Origin: a bacterium
GTDB taxonomy: Bacteria; UBP6; UBA1177
Assembly (NCBI GenBank): GCA_017963125.1
Contig: JAGCUA010000082.1
Location: forward strand, 1-64,000
Direction: 5' to 3'
Length of the DNA stretch: 64,000 nt
The position numbers and the translations under genes were made by a program. Below, in pieces: positions 43,086 to 51,129 of this stretch. Position 1 is the stretch's first letter. Every line of letters begins with the position of its first letter. The notes under the pieces were generated by a model that was not told the DNA's origin, ran no database searches, and saw only the letters and a program-made list of their open reading frames with translations.

Positions 43086-46000
43086 ATGAAATGCTTTTAT
43101 TGTTCATACTCTGATGAAAACAAGAATGCCGGTTTTTGTTCCGCTTGCGGCAAAGAGCTGGCTCGTGTATGTCCGTCCTGCGGGATAAAGTACGACAAAA
43201 ACGCTAAGTTCTGTATGTCGTGCGGCGGGAAACTTGAGGATCTTCCTCCTTTGAAGAAGTCCGAAAATACGGCGCCTGAACCGAAAAAGGCCGAAGACGA
43301 CGGAATAAAGATCGAATTCGATGACGATATTCCGCGCGGCGTTGTCAATGTTGCAGAAAGTCACCCCAAAAAAGAAAAAGAGGAGTTTGTAGAGATAGAT
43401 CTCGGTATCGGAGCCGATGAAGAAGATGCCGGCGAAAAAACGCTCAAAGTTCAGACTCAGCCGGAACCCGAAAGAAAGCCGCGTGTCACGATCGAAATAA
43501 AAATGGATGACGAACCTGCTGAAAAAGAAGATTCCGGACCTGAACTCGAGTTTGAAAAACGGGTCGCGGAACAGCGCAGGCAGAGCGGAGAGACGCGGAC
43601 GCACAGAAGAACGACGCTTGAATCGATCGAAAGCGAGAAAGGTGCAACCGATTTCATCACAAAATGGGATTCGACGAAAGAAGTCATAAAAGAATCCAAA
43701 AAAAGTGCGAAGCCGAAAAAGGCTCCGGATAGTTTCGACGCACTTTTCGAAGAGCTTACATCTTTGACGATAAAGGTCGAAAAGGAATCTGCCGGAGATA
43801 CTGCTAGACACGAAACAGCCGAGTCTAACGATTTGTTCGAGCCGGTTACAGAAAAGCCGGAAACAAAGCCTGAAGAGTATCCTGTTATGCCTGAAGGACC
43901 GGACGATGCGGAAGAACTTACGCTCGAGATCGAATCTGATGATACGCAGACTGCGCGTTCTGAAACTGCGGATGAACCTGCCGGAGGACTGTTTGCCGGA
44001 TATCCTGCTGAAAAAACGGAGCTGCCGAAAACCGGATCTGCCGCACTTTCTGCGGCCGGCGGGATCTGGGTAGAGGCTGAAACATATAAATTCAAACCGC
44101 GGCAGGTAAACGAGACTTACGACGTTTCTTTCGATGAACTTATCCGTGACACTGTAACGCCTGAATTTGAGGAGTCATGCACTCCGATGCTGCGCAAAAT
44201 CGAGCAGAATTTCAGGATATGCAAAGGCGGAGCGTTTTTCCTGCGCGGTCAGTCAGGTATAGGTAAAAGCCGTTTCTTCAACAGTGTCAGGGCTTTTTCC
44301 GATAAAAAGGAAAGCTCTGATTCAGAGACGTTCAGGGTTGTTGCAAGCGACGCGAATATTTTCGATTTCGACTTCATGATTTTCATAAACCTCATCAAAA
44401 AACTGATGAAAATTTCCTCCGATGATGCGGCAAAAGTCTCGGAAAAGTTCGATTCGCTCTTCGGAGATGCTCTTCCCAGAGGGAAAAAGGAGTGCCTCAC
44501 GGCGCTGATATGCCTTAATTTCGTGCCGCTCAAGACAAAACTGCCGAAACACGATATGGAGTATCTTCTTTCATACGTTCTTTATTGCCTTAGCCGCAAC
44601 AAACCGGTTCTCTGGGTCATAAACAATGCAAACGCGCTCAATGTCAGAACTGTTAAATTCCTGTCGAATCTCCGCTCGTTTTTTGATTACGCGCCGATGG
44701 CGGTTATCTGCATAGTCGATCCCGAGGCGCCTGTCCTTGCAAATGCCGAACAGGAAAACATCTATGATTTCAGCGGTTTCAAAGAAGAAAGACTCGCTGA
44801 AGCGATTTATTCCGCTTTGGGTACGCGCAGGATCCCGGCCGACATAGAGAAACTTCTGCGCGAGAAGGCTGACGGAAACATGCTCTTCACCATTCAGCTC
44901 ACGGAATATCTCAAGGATCTCGGGCTTATTTTCGATATGAAGGGAAGCTGGCGTTTTGCGAAGCTGCCGGATGATTTCGTATGTCCTTCCGACATTGACG
45001 AACTGATCAGCAAGCGTGTCGCACTGCTTTCGGAAGATCTGCTACTGACTTTGAGGGAGATAACGCTGCTCAATCTCTATTCTGTTCCGAAAGAATTCTT
45101 TGCCGTTGTCTCTACGACCGGCACGGAATGCGTGGACGAGCTCGAGAAAAAGGGTTATCTGATTTCGGACGGCGATTATGTCAGATTCGCATCGAGAGCG
45201 ATAATGAATGTTGTCAAGAAAATGATCAAAATCGGCAAGCCGGATCGCACTTTTTACCGCAACATAGTTGACAAACTCGCGTCTTCGCAGTCGGAGATCG
45301 CATCGATCAACAGGCACTGGCTGCTTCTCAGCTACATAAATTTGGGCGGGATAGTAGATAAGAAAATGAATTCTTTCCTGTTCTCTTCCGCTGCATACAT
45401 GGAAAAACTCGGATTCTTCGAAATTGCGCAGAGAAGTTATCAGACAATTATTTCTTCTTTTGAAGCGGACGACACTGAAGATGATTTCAGGATCCTGCCG
45501 GAAATCAAAAATGCTCGTCTGTGGCGCATAGTCGAGCCTCAGTGGGCTAAAATATTCTGGGAAAAGCTGCTTACTTATGCGAAACAGCATTTCGACTATC
45601 ACCTTGAACTTCTCTCAAAATCAGAACTTCTGCTTCTTGATGAGAAAAACATTAACTTCGCCGCAGTCGCCGACATAATCAAAAAATTCCATATCGCAGG
45701 CTGCTATGAAGACGAATTCCGCCTTATTGATAAGACGACGGATATCCTTATCGGCAACGGAAACCATCTCGAAGCGAACACTTTTGCGGTCCGCGGCTAC
45801 AAACTTCTGCGCGATGTCATCGTGAAATCTGACGGCAAAGGGGTCCGCCCGGCCGAGTTTATCTACATTCTCTACATCAGAAGCGCATGCAAACTTGCAG
45901 AGATCTGCATAATGCTCAAGAATTTTCCGCAGGCTACCGAAATTCTCGAAGAAGCTCTTAACTATGCAGAAAAATTCGGCGTTTCCTACTTCAAATCAAA

Positions 46001-46202
46001 AATCATGTTCCTGCTCGGAAAAATAAGGATGATGAACAAGGAACCTTGGGAAGATCTCATCAAAGACGGTTTTTCCAACGCCCTCATCAGCATGGATTTC
46101 TCGATAATCAAGGCATTCCTTCACTTCTTCGAGGAAAACGGGCTGGAAAACAAGGAGTGGGTCGAACCTTTCCTTGAATACAAAAACTGCATGAATTTCT
46201 AA
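43086..46202 (+). CDS. Zinc-ribbon protein with large AAA-type ATPase region
   Basis: About 1038 residues from the ATG after GGGTGG; an ATG four codons earlier is possible. The N-terminus has two zinc ribbons, CFYCSYSDENKNAGFCSACG and CPSCGIKYDKNAKFCMSCGG (residues about 1-50). A long acidic, proline- and Glu-rich linker (about 55-330) follows. From about residue 360 an AAA_16/STAND-like ATPase begins, with Walker A LRGQSGIGKSRFF (around 383-395), a Walker B-like VLWVINNAN, then a helical, repeat-like C-terminal half. The design resembles signalling ATPases whose C-terminal helical repeats sense partners. Role unknown. Confidence 0.75.
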   Translation: MKCFYCSYSDENKNAGFCSACGKELARVCPSCGIKYDKNAKFCMSCGGKLEDLPPLKKSENTAPEPKKAEDDGIKIEFDDDIPRGVVNVAESHPKKEKEEFVEIDLGIGADEEDAGEKTLKVQTQPEPERKPRVTIEIKMDDEPAEKEDSGPELEFEKRVAEQRRQSGETRTHRRTTLESIESEKGATDFITKWDSTKEVIKESKKSAKPKKAPDSFDALFEELTSLTIKVEKESAGDTARHETAESNDLFEPVTEKPETKPEEYPVMPEGPDDAEELTLEIESDDTQTARSETADEPAGGLFAGYPAEKTELPKTGSAALSAAGGIWVEAETYKFKPRQVNETYDVSFDELIRDTVTPEFEESCTPMLRKIEQNFRICKGGAFFLRGQSGIGKSRFFNSVRAFSDKKESSDSETFRVVASDANIFDFDFMIFINLIKKLMKISSDDAAKVSEKFDSLFGDALPRGKKECLTALICLNFVPLKTKLPKHDMEYLLSYVLYCLSRNKPVLWVINNANALNVRTVKFLSNLRSFFDYAPMAVICIVDPEAPVLANAEQENIYDFSGFKEERLAEAIYSALGTRRIPADIEKLLREKADGNMLFTIQLTEYLKDLGLIFDMKGSWRFAKLPDDFVCPSDIDELISKRVALLSEDLLLTLREITLLNLYSVPKEFFAVVSTTGTECVDELEKKGYLISDGDYVRFASRAIMNVVKKMIKIGKPDRTFYRNIVDKLASSQSEIASINRHWLLLSYINLGGIVDKKMNSFLFSSAAYMEKLGFFEIAQRSYQTIISSFEADDTEDDFRILPEIKNARLWRIVEPQWAKIFWEKLLTYAKQHFDYHLELLSKSELLLLDEKNINFAAVADIIKKFHIAGCYEDEFRLIDKTTDILIGNGNHLEANTFAVRGYKLLRDVIVKSDGKGVRPAEFIYILYIRSACKLAEICIMLKNFPQATEILEEALNYAEKFGVSYFKSKIMFLLGKIRMMNKEPWEDLIKDGFSNALISMDFSIIKAFLHFFEENGLENKEWVEPFLEYKNCMNF

Positions 46203-46213
46203 GAATCTTAATT

Positions 46214-46726
46214 ATGAAAGGGTTTTTGAAAAAAATTCTCTTTTTATCTGTTTTTCTCTGTGTTTCAGCGCTTTTTGCGGCTGAAGATTATAGTTTCGAG
46301 CTTTATTCGATGAGCGAAAAGCTGCTTTCGACCGAAGAAATCATGAAAAAGTCCGGGGCGAACTATCTGATTGTCGATTTCTTTTCGCTTATCTGCGAGC
46401 CTTGCATGAAATCTCTTCCGAAATGGGATAAATTTTATAAAGAAAATAAGGCAAAAGGCTTTGAATTTATTCTGGTTTCGCTTCCTGCACAAGGTGACAT
46501 AAAGAAAGTTAAGAAAGATCTCAAGAATTACTTTAAGGAAAACAAGTTCAGTTTCGATGTCGTTTTTGACAAGTATTCGAAAGTCGGAAAAAAGTTCGGA
46601 GCTGTTGATGAAAAAACGGAAGATGTCACGCTTCCGATGATATTTGTTCTGGATAAATCGGGAAAGATCCTTTTTAAAACTTCTTCCTACGACGAAGCAA
46701 TCTCTAAAATCAAAAATCTCAAATAG
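46214..46726 (+). CDS. TlpA/ResA-like thioredoxin-fold protein
   Basis: A 170-residue protein with a signal peptide (KILFLSVFLCVSALFAAE) and a thioredoxin fold. The redox motif is CEPC within FFSLICEPCMKSLPKW (about residues 55-70); the cis-Pro region is TLPMIFVLDKSG. Such periplasmic proteins reduce disulfides, often for cytochrome or lipoprotein maturation. The stop lies one base from the stop of the convergent lipoprotein gene. Confidence 0.85.
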   Translation: MKGFLKKILFLSVFLCVSALFAAEDYSFELYSMSEKLLSTEEIMKKSGANYLIVDFFSLICEPCMKSLPKWDKFYKENKAKGFEFILVSLPAQGDIKKVKKDLKNYFKENKFSFDVVFDKYSKVGKKFGAVDEKTEDVTLPMIFVLDKSGKILFKTSSYDEAISKIKNLK

Positions 46727-46727
46727 A

Positions 46728-47591
46728 TCAGTATTTTATCTGCTCTGAAATTTCTTTGACGGCATTTGTTATTCCGTTGTCTGTTGCCTCTTTCGCACTG
46801 TATGCTGCCCCTTTTGCTTCAACATTCCAGCGGTTTACGGTTTCGCCGGTGAGGAGGTTTATGAGTTCCGCTTTGAGTTCGATTATTGAATAAAATTCGC
46901 CGTTATATTCTTCGGCTTTCGTTTCCTTGATTTCGATTTTGAGGAAGAACGCCTTGTGTGATTCAGAGGCGATTTTGCCGATATCCTGTGCTTCAGCGAA
47001 ATCGATCTGCTGGTTGAGTTTTATCCCTTTTTTGCTGAAAATAGGGAAGAGTTCGCGGATTTTGTCGGCAGCTTCGGGAAGGTCGGATTTGATTGCCCAG
47101 ACACCGAAGCCGTCGACTTCCGTTTTTATTCTCGCAAGCTCTGTTTTTGGTATCGAAAGAAGAATAAAAGCATTGTATTCATTGCCTTTTTTGCTGTGGA
47201 GACATTCTACGAACCTATCTTTTATGTGGTAGTTTTTTACTTCGATTTCCTTGCCTGTGACCGAACTTTTTATGCCGATTGTGTAGGAATATTCGCCGTT
47301 TTCTTCGATTTCAAGCGACCTGAACTCGCTTTTTACTGCTACACCGAAGTAGTTACTTACTTTCGCGAAAGCATTCTGAGTAGCGAGTGCGACGGCGTCT
47401 TCTTCTGATTTCGCGATGCTTGCTTCTCCGACAAAGAGAATGACGTCTGCTTTTTCGATTTTTTCGGGAACTTTTGTCCATGCAGGACGGTTGCTCTCCG
47501 AAACTGCGGGTTTTCCGCTTTTCGGCGCATCAGTTGTTCCGCATGCGGCGAAACCAAGCATGAACAGTAAAACTACAAAAAACTTTTTCAT
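46728..47591 (-). CDS. LPP20-like lipoprotein
   Basis: A 287-residue lipoprotein: KKFFVVLLFMLGFAAC with lipid-attachment Cys at about residue 17, then RPAWTKVPEKIEKADVILFV, which is like the start of the LPP20/SLP-like domain (residues about 35-130). A second, similar alpha/beta region follows, ending TDNGITNAVKEISEQIKY. Members coat the periplasmic or outer face of the outer membrane; molecular function is unknown. AGGAG precedes the ATG. It runs against its neighbours and has its own upstream gap. Confidence 0.75.
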   Translation of the reverse strand: MKKFFVVLLFMLGFAACGTTDAPKSGKPAVSESNRPAWTKVPEKIEKADVILFVGEASIAKSEEDAVALATQNAFAKVSNYFGVAVKSEFRSLEIEENGEYSYTIGIKSSVTGKEIEVKNYHIKDRFVECLHSKKGNEYNAFILLSIPKTELARIKTEVDGFGVWAIKSDLPEAADKIRELFPIFSKKGIKLNQQIDFAEAQDIGKIASESHKAFFLKIEIKETKAEEYNGEFYSIIELKAELINLLTGETVNRWNVEAKGAAYSAKEATDNGITNAVKEISEQIKY

Positions 47592-47745
47592 TAAAATCTC
47601 CTGAAAAATACAAAAAACGCGCTATTTTACGCGGTAAATCTGCAAATGTAAAAAATATAGCGGGTTTGTTTGTAGAAAATAAAAAATCGACAAAAATCCG
47701 ATAATGTGGTAAAAGAATTAGGTTTTTTGAACGGAGGATCCCGAT

Positions 47746-48108
47746 ATGTTTGGAAACACGGTACTTTTGAGCATCAAAGACAAAGAAGCATCTGAAAATA
47801 TTATGGAAATAATCAAGTGTTTTGTTGAAAAGCTAAATCCGGTCAAAATTTTCCTTTTCGGTTCTTTTGCAGCCGGAACAGACAATGAAGATAGCGATTT
47901 CGATTTTTATATCGTTGTTGATGACAACCGGAATGTCGCCGATGTTTCTACAGAGGCTTACAAAGCTATCAGATATCTCAGAAAAAGACCTGTTGATATT
48001 GTTGTCGGAACAAAAACAAGGTTCGACAAATACAGCAATTCAAACGATACGCTTTATGTCGAAGGCGAAGTCGCGAGAAACGGAAAACTTCTGTATGAGC
48101 TGAATTAA
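47746..48108 (+). CDS. MNT-type nucleotidyltransferase 2
   Basis: A 120-residue minimal nucleotidyltransferase: IFLFGSFAAGTDNEDSDFDF holds the GSxxxG turn and the DxD metal aspartates, with GTKTRFDKYSNSNDTLYVEG later. GGAGG lies upstream of the ATG. It is followed 12 bases on by a HEPN gene, so it is probably the nucleotidyltransferase half of an MNT/HEPN module. It is not closely similar to the copy at 30391. Confidence 0.85.
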   Translation: MFGNTVLLSIKDKEASENIMEIIKCFVEKLNPVKIFLFGSFAAGTDNEDSDFDFYIVVDDNRNVADVSTEAYKAIRYLRKRPVDIVVGTKTRFDKYSNSNDTLYVEGEVARNGKLLYELN

Positions 48109-48120
48109 AGAGGAATTCGC

Positions 48121-48567
48121 ATGGAAAATAACAACGAAAATTTGAATTTGGAACAGAAAATGGCGGAAGTAAAAGCATGGTTGGCTTATGCCGACATGGA
48201 TTTTAATACCGCAGATCATCTGTTGAATGGTGCCTTTTATCCGCTGCCGCTCGAAATTATATGCTATCATAGTCAGCAGGCAGCTGAAAAAGCAGTCAAG
48301 GCTGTTATAGTGTATTTCGGAAATCGCGGCGGAATGCCGAAAGTTCACGATATATCCTTTCTTATGAATCAGGTACACAATGCCGTAAAAGAAAAAACTG
48401 GTGTCGAAATTCCTGAAACGCTCTTGGATTATGCCGATAATCTTACGAAATACGGTGTAATGCCTCGATATCCCAATGAAATCGAGGTCGATGAATATAT
48501 GGCAAAAACCGCTGTTGCTCAGGCTTCCAAAATTCTGGAATGGGCAAAAAGTGTCATTTATGCTTGA
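48121..48567 (+). CDS. HEPN-domain protein 2
   Basis: A 148-residue helical HEPN protein: ICYHSQQAAEKAVKAVIVYF is the family's most conserved helix, and MPRYPNEIEVDEYMAKTAVA is the typical tail. AWLAYADMDFNTADHLL begins the fold. I see no RX4-6H RNase motif, so a binding rather than cutting role is likely. It is paired with the MNT gene at 47746. Confidence 0.85.
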   Translation: MENNNENLNLEQKMAEVKAWLAYADMDFNTADHLLNGAFYPLPLEIICYHSQQAAEKAVKAVIVYFGNRGGMPKVHDISFLMNQVHNAVKEKTGVEIPETLLDYADNLTKYGVMPRYPNEIEVDEYMAKTAVAQASKILEWAKSVIYA

Positions 48568-48659
48568 ATTTTTCTTAAATTGAGAGTCTTCACCCGAACC
48601 TGTCGAAAGCGGAGTTCGTTTTGATTTCGCTCAATAACCGGAAAAGTTCGTCTGATGAA

Positions 48660-48796
48660 TTACTGTTTCTGTGCTTCGATTTCTTTTGAAAGTTCGTCGA
48701 AAGCTTTTTCCGCTCTTTCGACAACGGCTTTTCTGACGCAAAAAATCAAGAAAAACGGCAGGGTTTTTGGGAAAAGTGAAAATCTATTGCGCTATT
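48660..48796 (-). pseudogene. Possible C-terminal remnant of a lost gene
   Basis: On the minus strand an open stretch ends at TAA 48660 with a gene-like helical C-terminus: RKAVVERAEKAFDELSKEIE then AQKQ. Upstream of this the reading becomes hydrophobic and AT-rich without a recognisable start. It looks like the last 30 codons of a coiled-coil-ending protein whose front part was lost. It may also be chance; no start or ribosome site is visible. Confidence 0.25.
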
Positions 48797-48805
48797 AAAT
48801 TTTTG

Positions 48806-48833
48806 TTGATAAAAGATTTAAAATTTATACTCT
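48806..48833 (+). promoter_or_regulatory. Possible promoter of the ORF6N gene
   Basis: TTGATA (48806-48811) and TACTCT (48828-48833) with a 16-base spacer, 35 bases before the ATG at 48869. Confidence 0.4.
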
Positions 48834-48868
48834 TGTTATCGTTATATTTTTGTGTTGTTGGATAAAAT

Positions 48869-50159
48869 ATGAAAGAAGATGTTGTGATTCACAGTGAAAG
48901 TGATTTGAGATCCAAAATCTACATTATTCGCGGAAAACAGGTGATGCTTGACTTCGACCTGGCCGAAATATACGGCTATTCAGTCAAGGCATTTAACCAG
49001 CAAGTTAAGAATAACATTGAGAAATTTGATGATGATTTCAGATTTCAGCTGAATGCTGGCGAGGTTATAGAATTATCGAGGTCAAAATTTTTGACCTCGA
49101 TGCAGGTAAAAGGTGTGAAAGGCGGCAGATCGTATTTTCCTTACGCTTTCACCGAGCAGGGAATTTATATGCTGATGACTGTTCTGCGCGGGGAACTGGC
49201 GACCAGGCAAAGTAAGGTTTTGGTTCGTCTTGTCAAAGCGATGAAGGATTACATTATCGAGCGAGAGAACCTTATCGGCTATGATTATGTCGCAAAACTC
49301 GCGATCCAGACTTCGCAAAACACGAAAGATATCGCGGAAATTAAAGAATATATTCGCGGTTTTAACCAGATTGAAATTCCAAAGAATCTTTTGTCTTTAA
49401 ACGGCAAAACTCTTGAAGCGGGTAAAAATAATCTAAAAATCGATATTTCAGACAAAATTCTTCTCATTCGAGGTCAGTATGTGATTATAGACCGCGACTT
49501 GGCTGAACTTTACGGAGTCGAAACGAAAGTTCTGAATCAGGCAGTAAAAAGGAATATAGAGCGATTTCCGGAAAGATTTATGTTTCAAATCAGGAAAGAA
49601 GAGGTTGATTTAATTGATAAATGTTCAAGGTCACAAATTGTGACCTTGAACGATAAAAGAAGTCGCGGCAGCAATATAAAATTTGCCTTATGCTTTTACC
49701 GAGCAGGGTGTGGCGATGCTGGCTTCAGTTCTTAAAAGTGATACTGCAGTGCTGACAAGTATAATGATTATTGATGCTTTTGTTGCTCTTCGCCGTTTTT
49801 TTGATGCCTACGCGAAATTCGAGTCATTTATTGCCGAGGCTGAAAAAGAGATTGTTTTGATCGACCACTATGTAGATTTAACGGTTCTGGAACGCTTCGC
49901 AAAAAAGAAAAGCGGCGTAAAAGTCACAATTCTTACTTGTTCTAAGACAAAAATCACATCTTTGGATATTCAAAAATTTAATGAACAATATCCAGTGCTT
50001 GAACTAAAACATACAGAAAAAATCCACGACAGATTTTTGATAATCGACAACAAAATCCTTTATCACCTCGGTGCATCTCTCAAAGATCTAGGCAAAAAAT
50101 GCTTCGCTTTCGAAGTGCTTGATTCGGCTTGGATCAAAGAGATTTTGAAGAATTTGTGA
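48869..50159 (+). pseudogene. Two-ORF6N-domain protein, broken by a frameshift
   Basis: The first frame (48869-49735) encodes an ORF6N domain (IYIIRGKQVMLDFDLAEIYG, then FPYAFTEQGIYML) and then a second ORF6N start (ILLIRGQYVIIDRDLAELYG). Near 49680 the second domain shifts frame: the expected LPYAFTEQGVAML continues only in the +1 frame (to 50159). Removing one T from the AAATTTGCC stretch restores a single protein. The second part ends with a degenerate phospholipase-D-like segment, KIHDRFLIIDNKILYHLGAS. ORF6N domains are phage- and plasmid-type DNA-binding modules. A sequencing error or an old mutation are both possible. Confidence 0.75.
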
Positions 50160-50177
50160 ACTTGCCTCTTACTCAGG

Positions 50178-50228
50178 TGGAGCTGTCACAAAGTGACTGA
50201 GAGGGCAGCATTTTATTTCGCCCTCTCA
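50178..50228. repeat. Dispersed repeat C, copy 3, possible bidirectional terminator
   Basis: GGAGCTGTCACAAAGTGACT contains GTCAC-AAA-GTGAC, followed by arms TGAGAGGGC (50198-50206) and GCCCTCTCA (50220-50228) around an AT-rich loop. It lies between convergent genes and could stop transcription from both sides. Its core matches repeats at 27185-27280 and 30181-30227. Confidence 0.6.
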
Positions 50229-50270
50229 AAATGGAAATGTGGGGAAAATTTGTGGCTGGAAGGCGGGATT

Positions 50271-51113
50271 TTACCCTATAAATCCGATTCTTCTTACGGT
50301 TCTGAACCTTTTTGAAAATTCAGCGACGATTTTTTGAGCAATTTCTTCGGTTTTGGTCATTGCGACGAGTGTGGAGCCGCTTCCCGACATGAAAACTTTG
50401 GATGCTCCTGAAAATTCAAGTTCGGTTTTGACGCGTGCGATCTCAGGAAATTCGGCGAAGACTATCTCTCCGAAATCATTGAAGATATGCTCTTTTTTCC
50501 ATGAGAAATTTTCCGGAACGCGGTTTGAAGTGCCGCAGTCAGGATAAGTTTTATCGAAAAGAGAGTAGGCGAGCTTTGTGTCGACGTGGATCTCGGGGTT
50601 TACGAGAACGAAAAACTTTCCGCTTTCTGGGAGTTCGACTGCCTCGATTTTTTCACCGGTTCCCGATACTATTGCCGGTTTTCCGAGGATGAAAAACGGG
50701 ACGTCACTTCCGATTTTTGAAGCGATTTCAATGAGTTGTGTTAAACATAAATTAAGTTTGCATCGCTCGTTCGCAAACTTCAGAAATGCCGCCGCGTTGC
50801 TGCTTCCGCCGCCTAAACCGGCTCCGGTTGGGATAGATTTTTCGATTTTTACCGAAAATTTCGGGATTTCTTTCCCGACATAATTCTGAAGTGCCGAATA
50901 TGCTTTGAAAACGATGTTCTTCTCTGTCGGAATACTTTCATCGATACCGTTTGTGACAACTGAAAAAGTGCCGCTTTCTTCGATCTCCAGTTTGTCGCAG
51001 ATATCGATCGGGGCGAAAAGCGAACGGAGAAAATGCATTCCGCTCACTTTGTCCCGCCCTTCGATCTTAAGAAAAATATTGATTTTTGCGGGAGAATAAA
51101 TCGTTGAAATCAT
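50271..51113 (-). CDS. ispE: 4-diphosphocytidyl-2-C-methyl-D-erythritol kinase
   Basis: A 280-residue GHMP kinase. SPAKINIFLKIEGRD starts it with the substrate-binding Lys, PTGAGLGGGSSNAAAFL is the ATP loop, and KVFMSGSGSTLVA the C-terminal GHMP motif. It phosphorylates CDP-methylerythritol in the MEP pathway, consistent with Dxs at 57630. It starts 16 bases after the M3 peptidase stop on the same strand, with no strong ribosome site, so it may depend on the upstream gene's translation. Confidence 0.93.
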   Translation of the reverse strand: MISTIYSPAKINIFLKIEGRDKVSGMHFLRSLFAPIDICDKLEIEESGTFSVVTNGIDESIPTEKNIVFKAYSALQNYVGKEIPKFSVKIEKSIPTGAGLGGGSSNAAAFLKFANERCKLNLCLTQLIEIASKIGSDVPFFILGKPAIVSGTGEKIEAVELPESGKFFVLVNPEIHVDTKLAYSLFDKTYPDCGTSNRVPENFSWKKEHIFNDFGEIVFAEFPEIARVKTELEFSGASKVFMSGSGSTLVAMTKTEEIAQKIVAEFSKRFRTVRRIGFIG

Positions 51114-51129
51114 TTAGAAATCATAGATG

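Larger units (their letters stand above)
48568..48868. other. 301-base gap: possible gene remnant and promoter
   Basis: Between the HEPN and ORF6N genes lies a minus-strand frame tail (see 48660-48796) and a plus-strand promoter (48806-48833). Nothing else recognised. Confidence 0.4.

Noticed and set aside
46724-46732. Terminator between the convergent thioredoxin-like and LPP20-like genes
   Set aside because: The stops are one base apart and no hairpin with T run is visible; any termination must occur inside the opposite gene.
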